From contig CAYROP010000012.1 in the NCBI GenBank assembly GCA_964426075.1, positions 1 through 29,942 on the forward strand: DNA of 29,942 bases, in the 5' to 3' direction. A program made the position numbers and the translations under genes. The DNA comes from CAYQLK01 sp964426075. Lineage in GTDB: Bacteria; Patescibacteriota; Microgenomatia; CAYQLK01. The notes under the pieces were generated by a model. It was given only the letters and a program-made list of their open reading frames with translations, made no database searches and was not told where the DNA came from. Shown here in pieces: positions 17,283 to 25,392 of the stretch. How positions within the stretch are numbered: position 1 is the first letter of the stretch; each line of letters begins with the position of its first letter.

Positions 17283-17380
17283 TATACCTAATCACTAACC
17301 AGTATCTTAAGCAATTATTAACCTACGTCGAATACAATTCTGTTATTATTTATTTGCAGTAAAAAAGAAAGAGAAAATAA

Positions 17381-17827
17381 TTGAAAAAGATCAAAATATA
17401 CATACAAGAAAACATTGCTTATGTTGCTCTAATTCAGGCAATCATAGCTATGGTAGGTAGCCTATATTACAGCGAAATACGTGGATACATTCCGTGCCAA
17501 CTCTGTTGGTATCAAAGAATTCTAATTTATCCTATTGTTTTAGTCATAACAGTGGGCTTAATCAGAAATGATAAAAGGCTCTATCATTATGTATTTCCAC
17601 TCAGTGTAATTGGCTGGCTAATCGCTTTTTATCACGTTTTACTGCAACAAGGTATCGTTCCCGAGACCTCAATAACCTGCGATATCACTGCTTCATGTGG
17701 AACAAAATATGTTAATTATTTTGGATTTGTTTCAATTCCAATAATGGCACTATTTGCTTTTAGTGTAATTATCGCCAGTATGTGGATTATGAAAAAATCA
17801 GTTCAAACAACAAAATCCAAAAAATAA
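17381..17827 (+). CDS. DsbB/BdbC-family thiol oxidase
   Basis: A 148-residue four-helix membrane protein that reoxidises a DsbA-like partner and passes electrons to quinone. The redox pairs are C39/C42 (CQLC in the first extracytoplasmic loop, followed by WYQR) and C100/C106 in the second. Size and the CxxC-WYQR context match BdbC. The start is a TTG at 17381, and upstream is only a weak purine stretch (AGAAAGAGA). No DsbA partner is visible in the window. The gene faces the hydrolase gene tail to tail, with two bases between the stops. Likely clients include secreted Cys-rich proteins such as the one at 2986-3996, by inference. Confidence 0.92.
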   Translation: MKKIKIYIQENIAYVALIQAIIAMVGSLYYSEIRGYIPCQLCWYQRILIYPIVLVITVGLIRNDKRLYHYVFPLSVIGWLIAFYHVLLQQGIVPETSITCDITASCGTKYVNYFGFVSIPIMALFAFSVIIASMWIMKKSVQTTKSKK

Positions 17828-17829
17828 CT

Positions 17830-18888
17830 TTAATATTCGGTTAGAAACCTAACAGTATTCCTCATCGCCTCACCAAAACTACTTCCATTAATATTATGCC
17901 CGCCCGACTGATATTCATAAAACTCATGTCGAATACTGCTCTGATCTAGTAGCATATTAAGATTACGGCTATATTCCACACCGACAACATCATCATCGAC
18001 TGAATGATTAAGTTGAATTGCAGTTTTAATTTCATTTAGATAGTTAGTTGGAGCAACGGTTTTCCAAAAATCATTCTGGTTATCAAACTCACCATATGTG
18101 TTAAACAACTCAGTTCTTCTTCTTTGTCTCTGTGACTGAGTCGATGGGGGACGATAGCTATTATCATTAAGTCTATATTCCCTTAAATCTGTATAAGTAT
18201 AACCAGCCCCCGCCCAAATAACCGCAACTGGAATATCTGTTTTAACTGCAATACTTCTCATTACCACATTACCAGCCATACTATGTCCCCATAACCCAAC
18301 CTTTTTAGAATTAACATTTGGAAATTTTGATAACGCCGAGTAAGCATTAAGCGTATCGATAACATAATCACTCGAATAATATGCGCCACCTGCTTCTCCT
18401 TCCGAATCCCCATGCCCGCGCAAGTCAATTTTTAACACCACAATTCCATTTCTAGCCAAATAGTCAACATAGGATACATATTTTCCCAAAGTTGTATAGG
18501 TTGTCGGCGCAATATAGCCGTGTACAAAAACTACAGCCGGCCATCCATCAATAGGAGGTTGCCCCTTCGGTACCGTTAACTGTGCATTAATCTTTAATCC
18601 ATCAGATTGATAACTAGTTAAATATGAGCTGTATAAAAATTCCTGTGAATTTATAACCAATTCTCCCAATTCACTGTCATATATTTTGGTTCTCAAAAAA
18701 GGAATGGTTAAATCCTCAAATGGTTTAGGTTGATCATAATTATCTTGTTGACCACTGTTAAATATTTCAACAGACCCAATAAAACCATTTTCATCTTTTT
18801 TTAATAATAAAGTAATTCCTATTGCAAAAATAATAGACAAAACCACCAAGACACAAACAATTAATTTACGATTTTTCGTAATTTTCAT
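17830..18888 (-). CDS. Membrane-anchored alpha/beta hydrolase (dienelactone hydrolase/prolyl-oligopeptidase type)
   Basis: With the preferred ATG at 18888 it has 352 residues. An N-terminal anchor (about 8-29) follows the basic MKITKNRK, and the catalytic domain lies outside the membrane. The fold motifs are in order: VFVHGY (oxyanion strand), LRGHGDSEG, nucleophile elbow GLWGHSMAGN with Ser203, an Asp in HSVDDD (about 298-300) and the catalytic His331 in SGGHNI. Typical reactions are ester or peptide hydrolysis; the substrate is unknown. An in-frame ATG at 18957 would add 23 residues, but a TGGAA-A/TACAAT promoter-like pair (17-bp spacer) lies inside that extension and ends ten bases before 18888. 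The RRM gene lies upstream on the same strand. Confidence 0.85.
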   Translation of the reverse strand: MKITKNRKLIVCVLVVLSIIFAIGITLLLKKDENGFIGSVEIFNSGQQDNYDQPKPFEDLTIPFLRTKIYDSELGELVINSQEFLYSSYLTSYQSDGLKINAQLTVPKGQPPIDGWPAVVFVHGYIAPTTYTTLGKYVSYVDYLARNGIVVLKIDLRGHGDSEGEAGGAYYSSDYVIDTLNAYSALSKFPNVNSKKVGLWGHSMAGNVVMRSIAVKTDIPVAVIWAGAGYTYTDLREYRLNDNSYRPPSTQSQRQRRRTELFNTYGEFDNQNDFWKTVAPTNYLNEIKTAIQLNHSVDDDVVGVEYSRNLNMLLDQSSIRHEFYEYQSGGHNINGSSFGEAMRNTVRFLTEY

Positions 18889-18898
18889 AAGTCTATCA

Positions 18899-18927
18899 AT
18901 TGTAAAAATATTAAAAAAAAATTTCCA
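18899..18927 (-). promoter_or_regulatory. Promoter-like pair for the hydrolase gene
   Basis: On the minus strand TGGAAA (18927-18922), a 17-bp AT-rich spacer and TACAAT (18904-18899) lie ten bases before ATG 18888. The match is moderate, but it fits the near-leaderless spacing of other genes here and supports the shorter start. Confidence 0.4.
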
Positions 18928-18993
18928 CAACCAAGCGGCACTTGCAATACTTTCCATATTTAGTTTTAGCTAAACTGGGGAATTTTAATTGTC

Positions 18994-19010
18994 GGTACTA
19001 ATCTAGTACC
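18994..19010 (-). other. Perfect hairpin over the RRM gene stop codon
   Basis: GGTACTA and TAGTACC form a 7-bp stem with a 3-nt loop spanning the TAG stop of the RRM gene. No T run follows, so it is not a standard intrinsic terminator. It could protect the mRNA 3' end or simply be incidental. Confidence 0.45.
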
Positions 19011-19290
19011 TTCTGTCAGATCCACCACGATTTTCGCGAGGTTCCATTGGACGAGCTTCATTGACCGTGATTGCACGACCATCAAGTTCCTTTCCGTTGA
19101 ACATTTCAACAGCTTTGTCAGCTTCTTCTTGCGAAGACATTTCAACAAAACCAAAACCTTTTGAACGATTAGTGAATTTGTCTTTGATTACTACTGCAGA
19201 AACAACTGATCCAGCCTCAGCAAACATTGCATTTAGAGACTCTTCAGTGGTAGCCCAAGCTAGTCCTCCAACAAATAATTTAGTTGCCAT
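19003..19290 (-). CDS. RRM-domain RNA-binding protein (bacterial Rbp type)
   Basis: A 95-residue protein made of a single RNA recognition motif. RNP2 is KLFVGGL at 4-10 and RNP1 is KGFGFVEM near 44-51. The short basic tail with Arg, Gly and Asp resembles cyanobacterial and other bacterial Rbp proteins, which bind single-stranded RNA and are often cold-induced. The start is fixed by a near-perfect Shine-Dalgarno (19300-19310) nine bases upstream, the strongest in the window. A leader of about 130 nt lies between a promoter-like pair and the start, unlike the short leaders elsewhere, so post-transcriptional control is plausible. A DEAD-box helicase gene lies just upstream on the same strand. 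Confidence 0.95.
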   Translation of the reverse strand: MATKLFVGGLAWATTEESLNAMFAEAGSVVSAVVIKDKFTNRSKGFGFVEMSSQEEADKAVEMFNGKELDGRAITVNEARPMEPRENRGGSDRRY

Positions 19291-19299
19291 TAATTAATT

Positions 19300-19310
19300 T
19301 CACCTCCTTT
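19300..19310 (-). promoter_or_regulatory. Strong Shine-Dalgarno site of the RRM gene
   Basis: On the minus strand this reads AAAGGAGGTGA, complementary to essentially the whole anti-Shine-Dalgarno tail of 16S rRNA, nine bases before the ATG. It shows that the organism can use canonical initiation although most genes here lack such a site. Confidence 0.9.
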
Positions 19311-19427
19311 ACAAACATTTTTATTATTATGATTCATACATATTTCTAGATGTTTTGGAGATGATTCTTTTGGAATTACGATTACCAACACAACTTAACT
19401 TAATACTTTGAATATATTTATCTTGTA

Positions 19428-19455
19428 ATTATATCTAAATTATAGCTAAGCACAA
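19428..19455 (-). promoter_or_regulatory. Promoter-like pair for the RRM gene
   Basis: On the minus strand TTGTGC (19455-19450), a 16-bp spacer and TATAAT (19433-19428) are present; a second TATAAT lies within the spacer region. The transcription start would be near 19421, giving a 130-nt leader. Confidence 0.5.
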
Positions 19456-19458
19456 TAT

Positions 19459-20703
19459 TTAATCTATAAAAGTGATTGCTGATCCTTTTTTCTCAGCTCT
19501 GCCTGTTCGCCCGATACGATGTACATAATCCTCATAGCTCTCAGGTAACTCATAATTAATAACATGAGTTATATTATCGATATCTAGCCCACGAGCAGCG
19601 ACATCCGTAGCAAGTAGAATATTAATTTTGTCATTCCTAAACAAATCCAAAGCTCTTTGTCTCTGATTTTGATTTTTATTTCCGTGAAGAGCCGCAACCT
19701 TAAATCCTCTTTGTTCAAGAGCTCTTGATAATTTTTCCACACCCCATTTGGTTCGACCAAAAATCAAAACCTTGCCAAAACCTTCTTGAATTAGTAAATC
19801 GTGTAGGATATCGAGCTTATTAGCTCCTTTTACACTAATAACATCCTGATCGACATTTAACGAAGTTTCCTGTTTTTTAACGGAAATTGTCACAGGATTA
19901 TTTGAAAGAGATTTCATTATTTCGGTAACAGCCGGAGTCATTGTTGCTGAAAAAAACAAAGACTGACGAAACTTTGGGAGATGTGAAATTATAAACTTAA
20001 TATCATGAATAAAACCCATATCAAGCATCCTGTCAACTTCATCCAAAACAATCGTCGAAAATCCTGCGATATTAAGCTTATTTTGATTTTTTAAATCCTT
20101 AATTCTCCCTGGTGTGCCAATAACAAAATGATATGGATTTTTTAAAGCTTGTGCCTGTGGGCGAATATTTACCCCACCAATACAGAGCACTGAAACCAAG
20201 CCAGCATTTTCAGTAAAATCAAAAAACTCACTCCTGATTTGAACAGCTAACTCACGAGTAGGCGCCACTATTAGCACCTTCTGGTTACGATCCATATAGA
20301 CTTTATTTATCAGTGGAATTAAAAAAGCAGCAGTTTTTCCCGTACCGGTGTTAGCAATACCAACCACATCTTTTCCTTCCAAAGCAGGCTTAATTGCCTG
20401 ATCCTGAATCGGTGTAGGGGAAATATAACCTTTAGAAGATATATTTTGTTTAATTTTTTCAGCGATATTAAAATCGGCAAACGAATGAGTAGGAACATAA
20501 GGCTCAGATTTAACAAACTCGGCTTCTTTTTTAACAATAAGCCTTGGATCCATATATTTAATTTTATTTTTGAAACGATTTTGTCCACCAGAACTAAAAC
20601 CACCCCTATCAGAGCGCGGTTGATGAAAATTTCCACGAGAACTTCCTCGCGTTTTATTACGACCACCAAAAGATGATCTAGGATTATAACTATTTCTATT
20701 CAT
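19459..20703 (-). CDS. DEAD-box RNA helicase with an RG-rich N terminus
   Basis: A 414-residue ATP-dependent RNA helicase. Residues 1-50 are rich in Arg, Gly, Ser and Asn (RG-type, RNA-binding). The Q motif and phenylalanine box lie at about 75-98, motif I ANTGTGKT at about 117-124, Ia PTRELA, motif II DEVD (in place of DEAD) near 220, motif III SAT near 251, motif V ATDVAARGLD and motif VI HRIGRTGR near 396. The protein ends soon after motif VI (SAITFID), so it lacks the C-terminal extension of many relatives. The RG-rich region that commonly lies at the C terminus is at the N terminus here. It is followed on the same strand by the RRM gene; both are typical of cold or RNA-structure responses. 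No clear Shine-Dalgarno precedes the ATG. Confidence 0.94.
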   Translation of the reverse strand: MNRNSYNPRSSFGGRNKTRGSSRGNFHQPRSDRGGFSSGGQNRFKNKIKYMDPRLIVKKEAEFVKSEPYVPTHSFADFNIAEKIKQNISSKGYISPTPIQDQAIKPALEGKDVVGIANTGTGKTAAFLIPLINKVYMDRNQKVLIVAPTRELAVQIRSEFFDFTENAGLVSVLCIGGVNIRPQAQALKNPYHFVIGTPGRIKDLKNQNKLNIAGFSTIVLDEVDRMLDMGFIHDIKFIISHLPKFRQSLFFSATMTPAVTEIMKSLSNNPVTISVKKQETSLNVDQDVISVKGANKLDILHDLLIQEGFGKVLIFGRTKWGVEKLSRALEQRGFKVAALHGNKNQNQRQRALDLFRNDKINILLATDVAARGLDIDNITHVINYELPESYEDYVHRIGRTGRAEKKGSAITFID

Positions 20704-21023
20704 TTATTTTTTCTTGTGAGGGAAAAATCAAGGCAATAAAACCGCTTAGATAGGTAAACAACAATCATTATCATAGATTTAAAGATACCAATAAAAACAA
20801 AATTGGAACAGAGTATCTTTATCCAAACTGACAAGAGAATATGTCTAAAAATATAAGCAGATTTATTGCTTCAATCTGCCTCAATGTCTGATAAGTATAC
20901 CAAATCTACGCTGAAATAGCAAACTACCCTAAGACTATAGTAAAAAGAATTAGATTCGAAATTTATGTTAAATATAACCTGTAGTTTTATATTACAGTAA
21001 TTCCAAGCAATTATGGCAAAAAT
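20704..21023. other. 320-bp intergenic region between divergent helicase and mgtE genes
   Basis: No gene is seen. It holds a perfect 7-bp hairpin (20857-20863 with 20873-20879, 9-nt loop) with no T run, and a 5-bp inverted repeat GATAC/GTATC around 20786-20820. It presumably carries the helicase promoter, which I could not place with confidence, and leads into the mgtE promoter. No known magnesium riboswitch (M-box or mgtA type) was recognised. Confidence 0.5.
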
Positions 21024-21052
21024 TTGGTAATAATTGTAAGTAACCATAAAAT
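21024..21052 (+). promoter_or_regulatory. Promoter of the mgtE-like gene
   Basis: TTGGTA (21024-21029), a 17-bp spacer and TAAAAT (21047-21052) place the transcription start near 21059, about four bases before ATG 21063. The -35 coincides with an in-frame TTG that could otherwise be taken as the start, which argues for the downstream ATG. Confidence 0.6.
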
Positions 21053-21062
21053 CACTGTCCAT

Positions 21063-22331
21063 ATGCCAAACAACTCAAGTGTATCGGTTGACAAAGCGGT
21101 AAAAAAAATTGAAATCTCCCCGCAAGAAAGATTGACTGTTTTTTTAGAAATTGACCCAAAAAACCAAGGAACAGCAATTCTCAAACTACCAAGCAAAATT
21201 CAAAAAGAGATTTTAACTAAACTCACTGACGACGAAATAATATCGCTTCTTAATTATCCAGATCCCGATAAAGTCACAGATATTCTTCAATTAATTGACC
21301 AGCGTAGAGCAGAAAACATTCTTGAAAAACTTAGCTCCAGTATTAAAGAAAAGGTTGAATTCTTACTTAGATTTAACCCCAAAGCCGCCGCAGGTTTAAT
21401 GAATCTAGACTACGTTGTAGCGAGTCCTGATGAAAGTATTCACAAAATTTTAGAATCAGTCATTAATCATGAAAAAAGAAACGGCAAATTCCCAACAATT
21501 CTCATTGTTGCTGACAGCAAACTACTTGGCGAACTTCCAGGACATGTCCTAATTACACACCCAACAGGCAAACTTGAAAAAATCACACCACTTATAAAAA
21601 AACTCCCAGCACTCGCTTACGACACTGATGAACATAAGGTGGTTAATTCTTTTATCAAACACCCACACGATAAAGTGGTTGTTTTAGACAAAGACGATAG
21701 TATTTTGGGAATTATTCATTCTGACGATATTCTCCGTCTCGTAGACAAACACTCGATGAAGGATTTATATGGATTTGCCGGTGTTGACAGTGAGGAAGAT
21801 GCCTTAGATTCAGCGTTCACCAAAGTAAAATATCGATACAAATGGTTAATAATTAACCTTGGTACAGCATTTTTAGCGGCGTCCGTGGTTGGATTATTTG
21901 AAAATACGATTTCAAAATTCACCCTTCTTGCAGTTTATATGCCAATCGTAGCTGGAATGGGAGGAAACGCAGGCACTCAAACAATGGCCGTAACCATTCG
22001 TGGATTGGTACTAAAAGAGGTTGATCTAAAAAGTGGACATAGATTAATCCTAAATGAGATGAAGGCAGGCGCTACAAATGGCTTGATTAATGGATTAATC
22101 GTAGCTGCAGTCGCTATTATATTTAATCAAAGCCCTTCACTTGGGTTTGTCATAGGTACCGCTATGATAGTAAACCTTGTTATTGCTGGCTTCTTTGGTG
22201 CCCTAGTTCCATTAGTAATGAAATCACTTGGAAAAGATCCTGCTAGCTCAGCTACGATTTTTATTACAACTGCTACAGACGTCATAGGATTCTTTGTCTT
22301 CCTTGGGCTTGCTAGCATCGTTCTTAAATAA
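21063..22331 (+). CDS. mgtE: MgtE-family magnesium channel
   Basis: A 422-residue Mg2+ channel. The N-terminal helical MgtE_N domain spans about 15-110 (superhelical leucine-rich text), followed by a degenerate CBS pair at about 115-240 with VVVLDKDDSILGIIHSDDIL, a connecting helix, and five membrane helices from about 265. The pore and selectivity sequence PIVAGMGGNAGTQT is intact. In the family, Mg2+ bound to the N and CBS domains closes the pore. The start at ATG 21063 is chosen because a promoter-like pair occupies the upstream extension to TTG 21024. The protein ends normally after the last helix. The gene appears monocistronic. Confidence 0.93.
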   Translation: MPNNSSVSVDKAVKKIEISPQERLTVFLEIDPKNQGTAILKLPSKIQKEILTKLTDDEIISLLNYPDPDKVTDILQLIDQRRAENILEKLSSSIKEKVEFLLRFNPKAAAGLMNLDYVVASPDESIHKILESVINHEKRNGKFPTILIVADSKLLGELPGHVLITHPTGKLEKITPLIKKLPALAYDTDEHKVVNSFIKHPHDKVVVLDKDDSILGIIHSDDILRLVDKHSMKDLYGFAGVDSEEDALDSAFTKVKYRYKWLIINLGTAFLAASVVGLFENTISKFTLLAVYMPIVAGMGGNAGTQTMAVTIRGLVLKEVDLKSGHRLILNEMKAGATNGLINGLIVAAVAIIFNQSPSLGFVIGTAMIVNLVIAGFFGALVPLVMKSLGKDPASSATIFITTATDVIGFFVFLGLASIVLK

Positions 22332-22436
22332 TAATTTAAACCAACAAACCAAAAACCCACATTAGATAATAATCAATAAATAATTTTTATCGTCTTTTTT
22401 ATGTAGCGCTTTTTTGTCATAATTAAACTACAACTT

Positions 22437-23606
22437 ATGACAGAAATCTTGCCCGACGAACATCAACCACCCAACTACAAAACAGGGGAGGGGGACCAAC
22501 TCCATCAAACTGTTTATGGGCAAAGCGGATTAGAACAAAATATCTACCCAAGCCCACACCCAGAACACATCGACTTAACTACACCAGATAGCTTAGCTAA
22601 TCAGATTGAAACAACTCAACCACAAAACCCACCTATTGAAATTACAATGGATGAACCAACTGCCGAACCTGAAACATCACAATCGCCAGAACTTGAAGAT
22701 AATGAAATTGAAGAACTGGTATCAATGTTTGAAAAACTTGAAGCTGCTTTTCGAGCTGCTAGTGAAACCGACAAAACCCTTGGTGATCAAATAAGAATCA
22801 CTTTATCAAAAATCCAAGATCGAATAAGAACTGCTAATCCAAATGAAGCCGGATTTGCTCCAATTAAAAGATCAGTAGATAGCTTAACCTCATCACTTAC
22901 TCAAAACCAATTTTACAGATCATTAATCGAAGGTGATGGTAACCACATTCCAATACCTTCATTTAAAGACGAGTTAAGACAAACACTTGCTCGATTAAAA
23001 AGTTCAGAAGACCCAGCAGAGAGATTAAAACTTGCCACCGAGGCTCAGGCTTTAGTAACAAACCAAATTACAAAAGCTGAAGAACTCATTCAGAAACAAA
23101 AGGCAAACGATGCAGAAAAAAAGGCAATACTTGTCATAATCGAACGAGCTGAAAGAGAAGCGGTTGAAAAAGAAAGACAAATTATTCAAGTAGTGAATGA
23201 CGGACAACCACTTCCACCAGAATCAATCTCTGCAATTTACTCCACCTTAGCTAAAGAATTAGCAGATCAAACCCGTACAGGAATTAATACCAGCAAAAAC
23301 AGTGAAACATTATTACCACTTGGAAATTCGATTCTAGAAAAACTTATCAACGTTACCAACAAAAATACCAAAACGGCAGAAGCGCCCAACACCTCTCCAA
23401 ATAACATTACTGAATCTGAAGGTGACACGGAAGAAGGGGGGATAAGTGCGAAACAAAGAGAGGTTATTGACAGAGCTTTCTCAGATCCAGACAGCAGGGA
23501 TAGATTACAAACAATAGTAGAAACCTTTGGTTCCAAGCAGGTAAGAGAGTATTTTAAATCAAAAATTGAAAACAGTTCACCACAAGAAAACCCTAACCAC
23601 TCCTAA
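22437..23606 (+). CDS. Acidic, coiled-coil-rich hypothetical protein
   Basis: I do not recognise this 389-residue protein. There is no signal peptide or membrane segment, so it is probably cytoplasmic. Residues 1-90 are disordered-looking and rich in Pro, Glu, Gln and Thr. About 95-140 and 175-260 have heptad-like Leu/Ile/Ala patterns with many Glu and Lys (for example KAEELIQKQKANDAEKKAIL), suggesting coiled coils. About 305-340 is a second acidic linker, and the last 45 residues form a short predicted helical domain. The start ATG follows a CATAAT box by 13 bases, with no Shine-Dalgarno. It stands alone and converges with the atypical gene at 23716-24696. A structural or scaffold role is possible but unsupported. 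Confidence 0.75.
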   Translation: MTEILPDEHQPPNYKTGEGDQLHQTVYGQSGLEQNIYPSPHPEHIDLTTPDSLANQIETTQPQNPPIEITMDEPTAEPETSQSPELEDNEIEELVSMFEKLEAAFRAASETDKTLGDQIRITLSKIQDRIRTANPNEAGFAPIKRSVDSLTSSLTQNQFYRSLIEGDGNHIPIPSFKDELRQTLARLKSSEDPAERLKLATEAQALVTNQITKAEELIQKQKANDAEKKAILVIIERAEREAVEKERQIIQVVNDGQPLPPESISAIYSTLAKELADQTRTGINTSKNSETLLPLGNSILEKLINVTNKNTKTAEAPNTSPNNITESEGDTEEGGISAKQREVIDRAFSDPDSRDRLQTIVETFGSKQVREYFKSKIENSSPQENPNHS

Positions 23607-23627
23607 ACAATTAGATACAATAATTTC

Positions 23628-23662
23628 AAAAAAAAGCCGGAGACACAAATTGCGACTCCGGC
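23628..23662 (-). terminator. Intrinsic terminator of the Trp-rich gene
   Basis: On the minus strand GCCGGAG (23662-23656) pairs with CTCCGGC (23642-23636) over 7 GC-rich bp around a 13-nt loop that can itself partly pair, followed by eight T (23635-23628). This is the most GC-rich terminator in the window. It serves the minus-strand gene; the plus strand has no T run here. Confidence 0.85.
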
Positions 23663-23715
23663 ATTGTTCACTTCCTTCCCCCCGGCTACCAAACGCAAGT
23701 TCAGTAGCAACCAAT

Positions 23716-24696
23716 TCAGTTCTCCCAATCATGGCTCGATCCAGCTCGAACCCTCAACGATTTGGTGAGAGCACGACGCTTTAGCACCCGCCCGTCAGGC
23801 AACTGCCTAACCTGCCATAAAGTTCGCTTGATTCGCTTAGCACTCCACCCCTTATCAGCAAACCGCCCCTTATGCTCCCATGCAGCCAGTTCGTACTCTC
23901 GAACAACTGCCACAAGAGCTGGGCGAAGATGATAAAGGATTTCATACCTACTCTCAGCCAAACTCACATAGCTCGGATAGCTCTGTGGACCATCTGGCAT
24001 TGGCAAGTAAGTAGCTTGCTGTTTTCCAGTCTCAAGAACCCACTGCCAACCAATAAAATCGCTTGGTTCAGAAGGTCCATATTCGTACTCGAACTTCGGA
24101 TTCCTAAAAATCCTTGGCCAGGCTGGACGATCGATGTAATGCCACGCAATTTGCTTGGACAACCTACGCATCTCCTTGTCAACCCAGGGAAGTTTTTCCT
24201 CCAAGTCAACAATTGACGCTTTGGTCTCCAAGTATGTATCACGAGGAAAATACATCCTTCCAACCAAAGTTGGATCTGTCAGCCAACGGAAACAAGAGTA
24301 ATCAAGAGTGTACAGTACAGTTGTTGGAGTGTACGACTCAAGTAGTTTTACCCCCATTTCTATTAGCTTAGAATACTGATGCGATGTTAAGCGCATCCGC
24401 ATACACTGCTCGACAATCTTGCCGTTTCTGATTTGATGCATATTGCGCCACTGACGTTTTGAATCATCAGTAACAACAAGCACGCTCTCATCTTTCAGCA
24501 AAATTCCGAAATTAAGCAAAACGCTACTGGCAACTAGCCGATCAGCAATTCCGCTTCTGACTCCTGGCGTTATTGATAACTCACCTTTTCTGTGTTTTTC
24601 TGGTAACACATATTCGAGATCACTTATGACCACAAATATTTTTTGTGCAACCAAAAACTTCAAAAAGGCAAGCATTGGAACGGTCTTAACGGCCAA
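23716..24696 (-). CDS. Unrecognised Trp- and Arg-rich protein with atypical composition and expression signals
   Basis: 326 residues from the preferred TTG start at 24696; another TTG at 24702 lies directly against the Shine-Dalgarno and is too close. I recognise no family. It has 11 Trp and many Arg and Tyr, a moderately hydrophobic N terminus (AFLKFLVAQKIFVVISDLEY) without a clear signal, conserved-looking acidic spots (ISDLEY, VVTDDSKRQW) and a basic C-terminal third (about 265-315). It has few Lys and Asn codons and looks visibly richer in G and C than its neighbours. It has its own promoter-like -10 box, a strong Shine-Dalgarno and a GC-rich terminator, unlike the genes around it. This fits a horizontally acquired single-gene cassette. 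A nucleic-acid role is possible from the basic tail but unproven. Confidence 0.7.
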   Translation of the reverse strand: MAVKTVPMLAFLKFLVAQKIFVVISDLEYVLPEKHRKGELSITPGVRSGIADRLVASSVLLNFGILLKDESVLVVTDDSKRQWRNMHQIRNGKIVEQCMRMRLTSHQYSKLIEMGVKLLESYTPTTVLYTLDYSCFRWLTDPTLVGRMYFPRDTYLETKASIVDLEEKLPWVDKEMRRLSKQIAWHYIDRPAWPRIFRNPKFEYEYGPSEPSDFIGWQWVLETGKQQATYLPMPDGPQSYPSYVSLAESRYEILYHLRPALVAVVREYELAAWEHKGRFADKGWSAKRIKRTLWQVRQLPDGRVLKRRALTKSLRVRAGSSHDWEN

Positions 24697-24702
24697 TTCC
24701 AA

Positions 24703-24710
24703 ACCTCCTT
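24703..24710 (-). promoter_or_regulatory. Strong Shine-Dalgarno site of the Trp-rich gene
   Basis: The minus strand reads AAGGAGGT, six bases before the TTG at 24696. This spacing decides the start over the TTG at 24702. Confidence 0.75.
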
Positions 24711-24737
24711 ATTTCTGTGAATTAAAGTGCTAAGAGT

Positions 24738-24743
24738 AGTATA
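24738..24743 (-). promoter_or_regulatory. -10-like box for the Trp-rich gene
   Basis: TATACT on the minus strand lies about 28 bases before the Shine-Dalgarno site, giving a conventional leader. The matching -35 is poor (TTTTCT). Confidence 0.35.
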
Positions 24744-24776
24744 ACCTATAGTAACAATATAGAAAAGCTGAAACGA

Positions 24777-24805
24777 TTGACAATCATAAAATTATCTCTT
24801 AAAGT
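24777..24805 (+). promoter_or_regulatory. Promoter of the small lipoprotein gene
   Basis: A perfect TTGACA (24777-24782), a 17-bp spacer and TAAAGT (24800-24805, four of six) predict a transcription start near 24812, about two bases before ATG 24814. No Shine-Dalgarno is present, so this is a leaderless candidate. Confidence 0.55.
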
Positions 24806-24813
24806 TAATCTAT

Positions 24814-25392
24814 ATGACGGTTAAACCGTATTTAGTCACATTTAGCCTAGTAATAGTGCTTTCAATACTGGTCTCTGGATGCAAAAAGGCATCCGACATT
24901 GCCAACGAACTAAGCGGCAAACCAACACCGACCCCAACTCCTGCAATTGATCCTAAAGATGTGTATATTTCAGATCTAAAAAACAGCATTGATATTTCAG
25001 CTAGTAAAAGCGCGAGCACTGCAGACAAAGCAATTATTGATGGACAAATTGCAATTTTAGCTGATGTTAATGGTGGCCAGTTAAGGGGCGAAGGCGGGAT
25101 TTATCGCAATTTTGGTGTATATAATGTTTACGCCAAAATAAAACTAGACAAACCAAAAAATAATGACTTTTATCAGGCTTGGGTCAGCAATCCTAAAACA
25201 AATGAATATTTCTCAATCGGCAAGATGGAGTCAGATTCAATTGGACAATACAATGTTTCTTATAATACTGATAATATCCATCCAAATTTTGATCGAATCA
25301 TTGTCACATTAGAGACAAAAGATGATGATCAACCAGAAAAACACTTAGTCGAGGGGACAATCGGAAATATTCTGGGGGCGGAAGTTAATTAA
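24814..25392 (+). CDS. Small lipoprotein with an anti-sigma-factor-like (RskA-type) beta domain
   Basis: A 192-residue lipoprotein. The signal runs to lipobox LVSGC (Cys23), followed by a linker with PTPTPTP near 37-43 and then a beta-rich domain from about 70. The segment YNVYAKIKLDKP....FYQAWVSNP...YFSIGKMESDSIGQYNV resembles the C-terminal domain of RskA-type anti-sigma factors (YELWL...LG pattern), but there is no zinc-finger helix or membrane helix typical of them, so the resemblance may be only of the sandwich fold. Function is unknown; it is probably displayed outside the membrane. Its stop overlaps the convergent glycosyltransferase stop (shared TTAATTAA). Confidence 0.8.
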   Translation: MTVKPYLVTFSLVIVLSILVSGCKKASDIANELSGKPTPTPTPAIDPKDVYISDLKNSIDISASKSASTADKAIIDGQIAILADVNGGQLRGEGGIYRNFGVYNVYAKIKLDKPKNNDFYQAWVSNPKTNEYFSIGKMESDSIGQYNVSYNTDNIHPNFDRIIVTLETKDDDQPEKHLVEGTIGNILGAEVN

